A stretch of 64,000 bases of DNA from Celeribacter neptunius (GTDB lineage: Bacteria > Pseudomonadota > Alphaproteobacteria > Rhodobacterales > Rhodobacteraceae), in NCBI RefSeq assembly GCF_900113955.1, contig NZ_FORH01000004.1, forward strand, positions 186,001-250,000, given 5' to 3'. Positions 52,780 to 61,202 of the stretch are shown piece by piece. The notes beneath the pieces were generated by a model. That model did no database searches, was not told the DNA's origin, and saw nothing but the letters and a program-made list of their open reading frames with translations. The translations under genes were made by a program, and so were the position numbers. Numbering within the stretch: position 1 is the first letter of the stretch; each line of letters opens with the position of its first letter.

Positions 52780-53676
52780 ATGACCGATATCGACTGGCGC
52801 CGTATTCCGTCACTTTCCAGCCTCAGAGCCTTTGAAGCGAGCGCCCGGTTCGGCAGCTTCACTGCGGCCGGGAATGCGCTGAATGTCACCCATGCAGCCA
52901 TCACCCAGCAGGTGCGCGCCCTTGAAAAGGATCTCGGAATGACATTGCTGCAAAGAGAGGGGCGATCCATGGTGTTGACCGAAGCAGGTCAGCAATTGGC
53001 CGAGGCGCTTTCCGACGGGTTTTCCGCGATCGCCGAGGGGATCGAGCGGTTGCGCGAGGGGCCGGCGTCGCGCGGCTTGCGCGTCACCTGTACCCCGGCT
53101 CTGTCGCACGCCTTCATCATTCCGCGGCTGGGACAATTCTGGGACTCACATCCCGATATTCCGGTATCTCTGACCCCCTCCGTTTCGCTCGACGATCTGA
53201 GGCATCGGCACTTCGATCTGGGCATCCGAACCGGCAAGGGCGATTGGCCCGACGTCGATGTCGAACCGCTCTGGACCACCCGGGTGATCGCCATCGTAAG
53301 CCCGATTCTGATCGCAAAACACGGCGGGGATGTGAACAATTTACCGCTGCAATCGATGCCCTGGATTCGGTCGCAGGCCCATGCGGACGATCTGGAGTTA
53401 ATGCGACAATGCGGGGTGGATGGGGCGACGGTCCCGGCGATTTTCATCGAAGGTCAATCCGACTCGATTCAGGCCGTGCTCCGTGGTCTGGGAATGACTT
53501 TCGTATCAGAGATTGCCGTGAGCGATGATCTCGCCTCTGGCGCCTTGGTTCGGCTGCCCTTTGATCTCGAAGATGCGGAATTTTCCTATTTCGCCGCCAG
53601 GCCGAAGGGGGTCGAGCATCCTTCGACTCGACTCTTCATCGACTGGCTCAAGACATTGGACCCGAAAACTCGATAA
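52780..53676 (+). CDS. LysR-family regulator, GcvA-like (copy 2)
   Basis: The 298-residue protein 'MTDIDWRRIPSLSSLRAFEASARFGSFTAAGNALNVTHAAITQQVR' is a paralogue of copies 1 and 3. The effector domain includes 'LGIRTGKGDWPDVDVEPLWTTRVIAIVSP'. Upstream in-frame TTG (52711) is judged leader sequence. A terminator follows at 53683-53704. Targets are unknown. Confidence 0.9.
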   Translation: MTDIDWRRIPSLSSLRAFEASARFGSFTAAGNALNVTHAAITQQVRALEKDLGMTLLQREGRSMVLTEAGQQLAEALSDGFSAIAEGIERLREGPASRGLRVTCTPALSHAFIIPRLGQFWDSHPDIPVSLTPSVSLDDLRHRHFDLGIRTGKGDWPDVDVEPLWTTRVIAIVSPILIAKHGGDVNNLPLQSMPWIRSQAHADDLELMRQCGVDGATVPAIFIEGQSDSIQAVLRGLGMTFVSEIAVSDDLASGALVRLPFDLEDAEFSYFAARPKGVEHPSTRLFIDWLKTLDPKTR

Positions 53677-53682
53677 ACAAAA

Positions 53683-53704
53683 GACCCGCCGAAGCGGGCC
53701 TTTG
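53683..53704 (+). terminator. terminator of LysR gene 2
   Basis: The short stem CCCGC-CGAA-GCGGG is followed by CCTTTG, 10 bp after the stop codon; a modest Rho-independent terminator. Confidence 0.55.
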
Positions 53705-53724
53705 TTGCTGCTGATTCATATGCA

Positions 53725-53877
53725 TCATAGGCTGATACGCCGGTTCATGTGAAAGTTGAGCTGATACTCGAGATCACGGCGTTCTTGATCGCTCATCTGC
53801 CCGGCAACACCCGGTTCACCGAGCGTTTTCGGGTGCGGCTTGCGCGTCTTATGGGGTCTTTTGGCAAAAATACTCAT
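53725..53877 (-). CDS. small protein (50 aa), divergent from LysR gene 3
   Basis: ATG 53877 follows GAAGGAGAGTGACC, a strong ribosome binding site. The 50-codon frame starts 'MSIFAKRPHKTRKPHPKTLG' and continues with an acidic/amphipathic helix ('GQMSDQERRDLEYQLNFHMN'). The start resembles the 51-aa protein ('M-x-x-I-F') and the helix pattern is similar, but homology is not certain. No family is recognised. Confidence 0.6.
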   Translation of the reverse strand: MSIFAKRPHKTRKPHPKTLGEPGVAGQMSDQERRDLEYQLNFHMNRRISL

Positions 53878-53950
53878 GGTCACTCTCCTTCACGACCTCC
53901 TCAGTTGGCCATGCAAACAGCAAAATCCAAAGTCAGGAATTTTGTTGCCC

Positions 53951-53967
53951 TGTAAGTTGAGGTAACA
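53951..53967 (+). promoter_or_regulatory. TGT-N11-ACA operator-like element before LysR gene 3
   Basis: TGTAAGTTGAGGTAACA, third copy of the shared 17-bp element, ends 7 nt before the ATG at 53975. Confidence 0.6.
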
Positions 53968-53974
53968 TAGGCGC

Positions 53975-54856
53975 ATGAGCTGGTCCGACATCCCCTCGCT
54001 CTCGGCGCTCCGCGCGTTCGAGGCCACCGCCCGTCTGGGGAGCTTCTCCGCCGCCGCGCGCGAGTTGAACGTGACTCATGCCGCCATCTCGCAGCATGTC
54101 CGCGGGCTCGAGACCTTCTTCGGAGAAGCGCTGTTGGACAAGGCCCCCAGAGGTTTCTTGCTGACCGAACAGGGGCAGATCCTCGCTCGCGCGCTGGCAG
54201 AAGGGTTCTCGACGATCAAACACGGGGTTCGCCTGATCGAGAAATCCCATTCCGACCGGCCGTTGCGGATCTCAACGACGAGCGGCTTTGCCGAAAAGTG
54301 GTTGATGCCAAGGTTGAAAGCGTTCTGGGAGCTCCATCCGGACATCGATGTCGTATTGGAATCTTCCGCGGTGCGCGATCACATCGGCGCGGGCGGGCTT
54401 GATCTGGCGATCCGCTATGGCACGGGGGACTGGGAGGGGCTGAGCGCGGCGCCGCTTTTGGAAAGCCCGTTTCACGTCGTCGCCTCGCCGCAATATCACG
54501 CGGCCGGAACGCTTGACGATCTCGGCCCCCTGGACAGGCTGATCTGGGTCTTCTCGCAATATTCGATCGAGCAATTCACCTGGGGGCCCGTCCTGGGTCT
54601 CGATTTCAAAACCGTGCCGTTTCGGAGCCTGAACACCAATGCCATCGCGCTTTCGGCAATCCGCTCCGGCCTCGGCATCTCGCTTCAGGTCGAGTTGCTG
54701 ATCAAAGAGGACCTCGAAAGCGGCCAGATGGTCTCGTTTTTCCGCCATGACCCGATGGGGCTCGGGTATCACATCGTCACACCCCCGGGCGCGCTCTCGC
54801 CCAAGGTCAAGACCCTGCGAAACTGGCTATTGAAGGTGGCGCAACGCGCGGCTTAG
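53975..54856 (+). CDS. LysR-family regulator, GcvA-like (copy 3)
   Basis: The 293-residue protein 'MSWSDIPSLSALRAFEATARLGSFSAAARELNVTHAAISQHVR' closely resembles copies 1 and 2 in the DNA-binding domain. Its effector domain has 'GGLDLAIRYGTGDWEGLSAAPLLESP'. The 3' end overlaps the convergent regA by 4 bp. Targets are unknown; autoregulation is suggested by the element just upstream. Confidence 0.9.
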   Translation: MSWSDIPSLSALRAFEATARLGSFSAAARELNVTHAAISQHVRGLETFFGEALLDKAPRGFLLTEQGQILARALAEGFSTIKHGVRLIEKSHSDRPLRISTTSGFAEKWLMPRLKAFWELHPDIDVVLESSAVRDHIGAGGLDLAIRYGTGDWEGLSAAPLLESPFHVVASPQYHAAGTLDDLGPLDRLIWVFSQYSIEQFTWGPVLGLDFKTVPFRSLNTNAIALSAIRSGLGISLQVELLIKEDLESGQMVSFFRHDPMGLGYHIVTPPGALSPKVKTLRNWLLKVAQRAA

Positions 54857-55407
54857 CGCGGCGAACGCTTGGCCAGAATACGCTGCAGCGTGCGACGGTG
54901 CATGTTGAGACGCCGCGCGGTCTCGGAGACATTGCGATCGCAAAGCTCATAGACCCGCTGGATATGTTCCCAACGCACACGGTCGGCCGACATCGGATTT
55001 TCCGGCGGCGGCGGCAATGCATCGGTGCGCGCCAAAAGCGCGTTGACGATGTCATTGGCGTCGGCGGGCTTCGAGAGATAATCGGTGGCACCGATCTTGA
55101 CCGCAGCCACGGCGGTGGCGATCGCGCCATAGCCGGTCAGAACGACGATCCGGCTGTCCGGACGTTTCTCGCGCAGCAATTCGACCACGTCGAGACCGCT
55201 GCCATCCTCGAGCCTCAGGTCGATCACCGCAAAGGCGGGCGGTCGGGCGGTGGCGATGGCCTTTCCGGCAGCAACGGACCCGGCCGTTTCGACCTCGAAG
55301 CCGCGCTTTTCCATGGCCCGGGCGAGACGTCGCAGAAACGGCTCGTCGTCATCCACCAACAGGAGCGATTTGTCCTCGCCAAGGTCGATCATCTCATTTC
55401 CGGTCAT
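54853..55407 (-). CDS. regA: redox response regulator RegA/PrrA (ActR)
   Basis: The 184-residue protein has a receiver domain with 'SLLLVDDDEPFLRRL', phosphoacceptor Asp63 ('AVIDLRLEDGSG'), 'VLTGYGAIATAV' and Lys in 'YLSKPAD'. A Pro-rich linker leads to a Fis-type helix-turn-helix ('VSETARRLNMHRRTLQRIL'). RegA globally controls photosynthesis, respiration, nitrogen and carbon fixation genes in response to redox state. regB diverges from senC upstream. Confidence 0.95.
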   Translation of the reverse strand: MTGNEMIDLGEDKSLLLVDDDEPFLRRLARAMEKRGFEVETAGSVAAGKAIATARPPAFAVIDLRLEDGSGLDVVELLREKRPDSRIVVLTGYGAIATAVAAVKIGATDYLSKPADANDIVNALLARTDALPPPPENPMSADRVRWEHIQRVYELCDRNVSETARRLNMHRRTLQRILAKRSPR

Positions 55408-55545
55408 GGAACCCCTCTCCCACTATTCACGTATTCGCGTGGATTCATGCGACCTTAGAGCGCAGACGAGGGAGGGTCAATTTCTACGCTGCGGAAGTTT
55501 TGGGCTTCCGACCTGTCGATGATCGAAAAACCTGCATTCGTAAGT

Positions 55546-56232
55546 TTACTTTGCCGCGTCGATGAAACAGGCCACCCGATCCGCCATTTGTTCCGGCGTG
55601 TCCTCGCGTTTGAAGAAATCGACGAAACCGATCTCCGGAAACACCAGATAGGCGAAGGTGGAATGATCGACGAGGTAATATTCGGGATCGCCGTCCTGCT
55701 TCTTGTAATAGGTCTTATAGGCCATGGAGGCGGCTTTGACCTGTTCCGGCGTGCCGGTCATACCGATCATGTTCTCATGGAAAAGATCGGTGAACTCCTT
55801 GACGATCTCGGGCGTGTCACGCTCCGGGTCGATGGAGATAAAGGCCGCCTGTGCATCATAGCCGCGCTCATCGAGGAGGCGCAGCGCGTCAGCATTGCGC
55901 ATATTGTCGAGCGGGCAGACATCGGGACAGAAGGTATAGCCGAAATAGAGAATAGTCGGTTTGGTGAAGACATCCTTGTCGGTCACCGTCACACCATCTT
56001 CGCTCACAAGTTCGAAAGGTCCGCCGATCGACGCTGACCCTGTCGCAACCCGACTGGCGCGGCATCCATCAAATGGATCCTCAGCCTGATCTCCAGCTTT
56101 CCCACTCAGTACCACAATTGGTCCTTTGCTTAGGATGAGTGTTGCGTTCGGTACGAAGGCAAAGATCCCCACGACGACAAGAAATAAAACTGCAGCAACA
56201 GACGCAATTATGGTGAGTGTTCGTGTTGTCAT
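55546..56232 (-). CDS. senC: SenC/PrrC (Sco1-family) copper chaperone
   Basis: The 228-residue protein has an N-terminal membrane anchor (about 7-28). The thioredoxin-like copper site is 'YFGYTFCPDVCPLDN' (Cys102 and Cys106) with the later His190 in 'YYLVDHSTFAYLV'. Sco/SenC proteins deliver copper to cytochrome c oxidase and influence RegB signalling. It lies between regA and the divergent regB, the usual Rhodobacteraceae order, and starts with AAAAGGAG upstream. Confidence 0.95.
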   Translation of the reverse strand: MTTRTLTIIASVAAVLFLVVVGIFAFVPNATLILSKGPIVVLSGKAGDQAEDPFDGCRASRVATGSASIGGPFELVSEDGVTVTDKDVFTKPTILYFGYTFCPDVCPLDNMRNADALRLLDERGYDAQAAFISIDPERDTPEIVKEFTDLFHENMIGMTGTPEQVKAASMAYKTYYKKQDGDPEYYLVDHSTFAYLVFPEIGFVDFFKREDTPEQMADRVACFIDAAK

Positions 56233-56312
56233 GGTATTCTCCTTTTCACCGCATTGATCGGGGCAAACGCAGGGACTAACAAGGGTCTTAATGACGCAGC
56301 GGGATAAAAAAC

Positions 56313-57713
56313 TTGTCAGAGGCAGATAGTAAAAACACGCTTTTCACCGGGGAGCGCCGGTCAAATTGGGTCCGGCTGCGGACCCTGGTGGCGCTGCGCT
56401 GGATCGCCATTATCGGCCAGATTGGCAGTATCCTTGTGGCATATCTGGTGTTCGGGCTGCGCTTTGAGCTCGGTGGGTTCGCCGTTGCGATCGGCGCCTC
56501 GGTGATCCTCAATATCGTCGCCAGCTTCATTTATCCGGAAAACACACGCTTGAGCGAACGCGGGGCCACTCTGATGCTGCTGTTCGACATCGCACAGCTT
56601 TCGGCGCTGCTGTATTTTTCTGGTGGGCTCAACAACCCGTTCGCGATCCTGATCCTGGCGCCGGTCACGATTTCCGCCTCCGCTCTACAGCCGAAATCCT
56701 CGTTTCTGACCGGTGGCGCGGCGATCGCGCTGGTGAGTTTTCTGGCATTGCACCATGTGCCTTTGCACACGGAAACCGGCACGATTCACACCATGCCCGA
56801 TATTTTCCTGCTCGGAAGCTGGGCCGGCATCGTGATCGGCGTGGTCTTCATGGGCGTGTTCTCCTGGAAGGTTGCCTCCGAAATCAATTCCATGTCCGAG
56901 GCCCTGCTGGCCACCCAGATGGCGCTGACCCGCGAACAGAAACTGACCGATCTCGGCGGTGTCATTGCCGCCGCGGCGCATGAGCTCGGCACGCCTCTGG
57001 CAACGATCAAGCTGGTCTCCAGCGAATTGGTCGACGATCTTCAAGGCCAGGCGGAGCTCTGTGACGATGCCAGGTTGATCAATGAACAGGCGGACCGCTG
57101 TCGCGACATCCTCCATTCCATGGGGCAGGCGGGCAAGGATGATCTTCACATGCGCACCGCCCCGCTTCAGGCGGTCGTGGAAGAAGCCGCACAACCGCAT
57201 ATGAATCGCGGAAAAACAGTCAAGATCGAGGTGCTCGGCGCCGAGGACCGAACCACGCAACCCTTTGTCTATCGCCGGCCGGAGATCATTCACGGTTTGC
57301 GCAATCTGGTTCAGAACGCTGTGGACTTCTGTGAAACCACGGTCTGGATCGATATTTCCTGGAGCCATCAAGATATCAGGTTGAGGATCATTGACGATGG
57401 CGCCGGCTTCCCGGCCTCGGTCATCGGGCGTATCGGCGATCCGTTCATGCGCCGCAAACGCACCGAGCGGGATCAGGAAAAACGCCCGGGATACAATGGC
57501 ATGGGGCTGGGGCTCTTCATCGCCAAGACATTGCTCGAACGCACCGGGGCAGAGATCACCTTTGCCAATGGCTCCGACCGTCACGATCTCCACCTGCATG
57601 CGGGACGACGGTCCGGCGCGATCGTCGAGCTTGGATGGCAAAGAGAACTGATCAGCCTCGCGGAGGGGGAAGAGAACCGGGCGCTTGGAGAAAATACGCC
57701 CTTCGCGACATAA
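56313..57713 (+). CDS. regB: redox sensor histidine kinase RegB/PrrB
   Basis: The frame begins with TTG 56313; no ATG is in a suitable place. The 466-residue protein has six N-terminal membrane helices and the quinone-sensing 'SGGLNNPF' (about 103-110). The H-box is 'AAAAHELGTPLATIKL' (His223), with redox-active Cys263 in 'QADRCRDIL', then N, G1 and G2 boxes ('NLVQNAVDF', 'DDGAGFP', 'GMGLGLFIAKTLLER'). It phosphorylates RegA when the quinone pool is reduced. Confidence 0.95.
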   Translation: MSEADSKNTLFTGERRSNWVRLRTLVALRWIAIIGQIGSILVAYLVFGLRFELGGFAVAIGASVILNIVASFIYPENTRLSERGATLMLLFDIAQLSALLYFSGGLNNPFAILILAPVTISASALQPKSSFLTGGAAIALVSFLALHHVPLHTETGTIHTMPDIFLLGSWAGIVIGVVFMGVFSWKVASEINSMSEALLATQMALTREQKLTDLGGVIAAAAHELGTPLATIKLVSSELVDDLQGQAELCDDARLINEQADRCRDILHSMGQAGKDDLHMRTAPLQAVVEEAAQPHMNRGKTVKIEVLGAEDRTTQPFVYRRPEIIHGLRNLVQNAVDFCETTVWIDISWSHQDIRLRIIDDGAGFPASVIGRIGDPFMRRKRTERDQEKRPGYNGMGLGLFIAKTLLERTGAEITFANGSDRHDLHLHAGRRSGAIVELGWQRELISLAEGEENRALGENTPFAT

Positions 57714-57807
57714 TTTCGCCATATTTCCTGCCGCATTTAACGGTGCGTTAACCAAGCTTACTCAAACTGAACCCATCGCAATCGCGCCTATTCTGATGGG
57801 AATCACA

Positions 57808-59397
57808 ATGTCACCGGAGCTTCTGTTCACACTCGCCACGCTCGCCCTGGGTAGCCTCGGGGCTGCCTTCTTTGCGCTTTACGGTCTCGCCTGGCTGGCA
57901 TCCCGCAAGGATCACGATGTGGCGATCACCCTGAGTTCTCAGGACAATGACATCGTCTTTCTCTTTGATGACGAAAAGCTGGTGAACGCCACCCCCGCGG
58001 CACAGAGCATCATGGCAGCCGCGGCGAATGTCGGTTCCGACTGGTCCCGGCTGCTGTCGGTGATGATCTCCAAATTCCCGACCCTGCAGCGTGATATTTC
58101 GGAACTGGCGGATTGCGGCAGCATGGCCATCGAATCCCGGGACGAAAGCGCCGTGATGAAATGCGAATGGCGCAACGGCCTGGCCCGGCTGACCCTGTTC
58201 GACCGGGAAACCGAACAGGCCCATCTCGATCTCGACCGGCATTCGCTGATGGCGATGGAGCAGGAACTCGAAACCCTGCGCGCCACCACCGAACATGTTC
58301 CCTTTCTGGTCTGGCGCGAAAACGAAGACGACACCATCACCTGGGCCAACAGCGCCTATATGTCGCTCGCAGACAGCCTCTCTGACGAGGCGGAAACCCA
58401 AAGCTGGCCGCCGGTCTCGCTGTTCAATACCCAACTTCTGGCCAATGCCGGAAGCAAGGAATCCCGCCGTCTGCGTCTGAAAGATGCCGCTGGCGAAGAT
58501 CATTGGTATGACGTGTTCCGCTACAAGCTCGGCAAGACCACGCTCTACACGGCGAACTCTGCCGATCGCACGGTGAAAGCCGAGGAAACCCTGCGCGAAT
58601 TCACCCAGACCCTGACCAAGACATTTTCCCACCTCACCATCGGTCTGGCAGTGTTCGACCGCAATCGTCAGCTGGCGCTGTTCAATCCGGCGCTCTCGGA
58701 TCTGACGACTCTCTCCGCCGAATTCCTGATCACCCGTCCGGCGCTCACCACATTTCTCGACCGTCTGCGCGACAGCCAGATGATGCCGGAACCCAAGGAT
58801 TACAAATCCTGGCGCCATGAAATGGCCGAACTGGAGAACGCCGCCGAAGACGGCACTTACGAGGAGATCTGGACCCTGCCCGGCGACAAGACCTATCGCG
58901 TCTCCGGTCGTCCGCATCCGGATGGCGCCATTGCCTTCCTGTTCGAGGATATCTCCGCCGAAATGTCCCTGACCCGTCGGTTCCGCTCGGAAATCGAAAC
59001 CGGGCAGGCCGTGCTCGACAGCCTCTCGGAAGCCATCGCGGTGTTTGCCAGCGACGGGCATATGGTCATGTCCAACTCTGCCTATACCAGCCTGTGGAAC
59101 GTGACCCGGAAGAACGACAGTGCAGAGATCAGCATTTCGGACGCCACCCGCGTCTGGAACGCCAAATGCGCCCCGACGCCGCTTTGGGACAATATCCGCG
59201 ATTTCGTCCGCGCCAGCGGCGAGCGCAACGAATGGATCGGCCAGACCCGGCTCTGGGATGGTCGTCGGCTGAACTGCCGCTTCGTGCCGATGCCCAACGG
59301 CCAGACGCTTGTCGGTTTCATGCCGGAATCCCGCACCCAGACCATGCGCCCTGTACTCAGACCCCAAGCCAGCAGCAGCCATTACGTCGAGATGTGA
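57808..59397 (+). CDS. membrane-anchored PAS-domain protein without kinase domain
   Basis: ATG 57808 is preferred (GGGA 8 nt upstream); frames open from 57685. The 529-residue protein has an N-terminal membrane helix ('LLFTLATLALGSLGAAFFALYG') and then three or four PAS-like modules ('VPFLVWRENEDDTITWANSAYMSL', 'IGLAVFDRNRQLALFNPALSDL', 'SEAIAVFASDGHMVMSNSAYTSLW'). It ends without HisKA or HATPase motifs. It is probably a sensor acting through another protein, perhaps DivL-like in origin. It lies 94 bp after regB on the same strand. Confidence 0.75.
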   Translation: MSPELLFTLATLALGSLGAAFFALYGLAWLASRKDHDVAITLSSQDNDIVFLFDDEKLVNATPAAQSIMAAAANVGSDWSRLLSVMISKFPTLQRDISELADCGSMAIESRDESAVMKCEWRNGLARLTLFDRETEQAHLDLDRHSLMAMEQELETLRATTEHVPFLVWRENEDDTITWANSAYMSLADSLSDEAETQSWPPVSLFNTQLLANAGSKESRRLRLKDAAGEDHWYDVFRYKLGKTTLYTANSADRTVKAEETLREFTQTLTKTFSHLTIGLAVFDRNRQLALFNPALSDLTTLSAEFLITRPALTTFLDRLRDSQMMPEPKDYKSWRHEMAELENAAEDGTYEEIWTLPGDKTYRVSGRPHPDGAIAFLFEDISAEMSLTRRFRSEIETGQAVLDSLSEAIAVFASDGHMVMSNSAYTSLWNVTRKNDSAEISISDATRVWNAKCAPTPLWDNIRDFVRASGERNEWIGQTRLWDGRRLNCRFVPMPNGQTLVGFMPESRTQTMRPVLRPQASSSHYVEM

Positions 59398-59411
59398 GCC
59401 GCTCCCAACTG

Positions 59412-59446
59412 CGCGGCCGGTCACAGGAGACCTTGTGTCCGGCGCG
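59412..59446 (+). terminator. hairpin after the PAS gene
   Basis: A long interrupted stem (59412-59420 with 59439-59446, then CACAGG with CCTTGTG inside) follows the PAS gene stop by 15 bp. It lacks a T run, so it may slow or end transcription before amgK. Confidence 0.35.
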
Positions 59447-59496
59447 TGGCCGCCTAAAGTCGGGCGACACTCGTTCGATCCGAAAGGCTCACCTCC

Positions 59497-60552
59497 GTGA
59501 CTTCCCGACCTGGCGCGCCAAGCGCCGCAGATGACCGCGCTCAAGCTCTGGAGACCTTCGTCTCCACCACCGACTGGGCCGGCACGCAGACCACGGCTCT
59601 TGCCGGGGATGCCTCCCGCCGCCGCTATTTTCGCCTGACCGATCCGACCTCTGGTCGCACGGCCATCCTGATGGATGCGCCACCCGATGCCGGTGAAGAT
59701 GTGCGCCCTTTTCTGAAAGTCGCCGCCTATCTGCGCAACTTGTCTCTCTCGGCACCGGACATCTACGCCGCCGATGAAGAACAGGGTTTTCTCATTCTCG
59801 AAGACTTCGGCAATGATCTTTATGATCAGGTCTGTGCCCGCGACGCGTCGCTCGAGCCGGCGCTCTACGATGCTGCGGTCGATGTCTTGGTGGCATTGGC
59901 ACAGGCCCCGGCGATGGAAGGGCTCGCCGAGTACGGCCCGCTGATGTCGGATCTCGCCCTGTCCTGTTACCGCTGGTATGCCGAACCGATCCTTGGGCAG
60001 GCCATGGGTGATGCATGCGAAGAGGCCCGGTCCGTGCTAAACCCGCTTCTCTCCGCACTCGGCCCCGGTCAGACCACGATCCTGCGTGATTATCATGCCC
60101 AGAATCTGCTGTGGTTGCCCGATCGTGGCGGTCCGGCAAAGGTCGGGCTGCTGGATTTTCAGGACGCCATGCTGGGTCCCGTCGCCTATGATCTGATCTC
60201 GCTGACCACCGATGCGCGACGCGATGTGCCCGAGGCAATTCAATCCCGTTGCATGGACCGTTTCGTCGCTGGACTGGGCCTAAACCCCTCTGATTTCTCG
60301 CGCGACGCGGCGATCTGTTCGGTCCAGCGCAACCTGCGCATTCTGATGATTTTCGGTCGGATGTCGCTGCATTTCGGGAAACCGCATTATGTCGACCTGA
60401 TCCCCCGGGTCTGGGGGCATTTGCAACGCGATCTCGACCATCCCGAACTCGGCGATCTGGCCGCCATCGTCCGACGCCATCTCCCGGAACCAACGCAAGC
60501 ATCACTCAACATCCTGAAGGCAAAATGCGGCACCATCCCAACTCTGCAATGA
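59497..60552 (+). CDS. amgK: anomeric MurNAc/GlcNAc kinase (aminoglycoside phosphotransferase family)
   Basis: GTG start at 59497. The 351-residue protein has 'LAGDASRRRYFRLTD', a Gly-rich loop, the catalytic loop 'TILRDYHAQNLLWLP' (Asp and Asn) and 'VGLLDFQDAMLGPVAYDL' (metal Asp). This is the AmgK type, which phosphorylates N-acetylmuramic acid at C1 in cell-wall recycling. The downstream nucleotidyltransferase gene overlaps it by 28 bp, completing the AmgK-MurU pair. Confidence 0.87.
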   Translation: MTSRPGAPSAADDRAQALETFVSTTDWAGTQTTALAGDASRRRYFRLTDPTSGRTAILMDAPPDAGEDVRPFLKVAAYLRNLSLSAPDIYAADEEQGFLILEDFGNDLYDQVCARDASLEPALYDAAVDVLVALAQAPAMEGLAEYGPLMSDLALSCYRWYAEPILGQAMGDACEEARSVLNPLLSALGPGQTTILRDYHAQNLLWLPDRGGPAKVGLLDFQDAMLGPVAYDLISLTTDARRDVPEAIQSRCMDRFVAGLGLNPSDFSRDAAICSVQRNLRILMIFGRMSLHFGKPHYVDLIPRVWGHLQRDLDHPELGDLAAIVRRHLPEPTQASLNILKAKCGTIPTLQ

Positions 60553-61202
60553 TCTTCTGCGCCGGCCGCGGCACGCGCATGAAAGAGCTGACGGAAACCC
60601 GTCCGAAGCCGATGATCGAGGTCGCGGGCCAACCGTTGGTCGATCATGCTCTGGCCCAGCTCGACGGGGTCGAGACCCGGGTCGCCAATCTGCACTACCT
60701 GCCAGATCAGTTGGAGAAGCACCTGAATTTGGCTGGATTAGAGACTGTTTTCGAACCAGAGTTGCTGGAAACCGGCGGTGGCTTGAAGAACGCGCTGCCG
60801 CTGCTCAATGGTGACAGCGTTTTCACCATGAACACCGACGCGGTCTGGAAAGGTCCACAGGCTTCCAAGGTGCTCGCCCAAGCCTGGCAACCCGAGATCA
60901 TGGACGCGCTTTTGCTTATCGCGCCGAAATCCCGCGTGCATGCCCATCTGGGCAAGGGCGATTTCGATCTGGGTGAGAGCGGGCAAATCTCGCGCGGACA
61001 GAGCTACATCTACACCGGCGCGCAAATCATCAAGACCGCTCCGCTGGCCGAGATCGAAGCGCGTCATTTCTCGCTCAACCTCGTCTGGGAAAAGCTGTTT
61101 GAGCTGGGTCGTATCTATGGCGTGACCTATCCCGGTCACTGGTGTGATGTCGGGCATCCTGATGGTATAGACGTGGCGGAAGCCATGTTGAGGGAGGTCT
61201 GA
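60525..61202 (+). CDS. murU: N-acetylmuramate alpha-1-phosphate uridylyltransferase
   Basis: The 225-residue protein has 'AMIFCAGRGTRMKELTETRPKPMIEVAGQPL', a nucleotidyltransferase signature, 'ETGGGLKNALPLL' and 'FTMNTDAVW' (metal Asp). The short length and pairing with amgK fit MurU, which makes UDP-MurNAc from MurNAc-1-phosphate and bypasses MurA (the fosfomycin target). Its stop overlaps the addB start as TGATG. Confidence 0.87.
   Translation: MRHHPNSAMIFCAGRGTRMKELTETRPKPMIEVAGQPLVDHALAQLDGVETRVANLHYLPDQLEKHLNLAGLETVFEPELLETGGGLKNALPLLNGDSVFTMNTDAVWKGPQASKVLAQAWQPEIMDALLLIAPKSRVHAHLGKGDFDLGESGQISRGQSYIYTGAQIIKTAPLAEIEARHFSLNLVWEKLFELGRIYGVTYPGHWCDVGHPDGIDVAEAMLREV

Noticed and set aside
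57811-59544. 577-codon minus-strand open frame
   Set aside because: Antisense to the PAS-domain gene, no recognisable motif.
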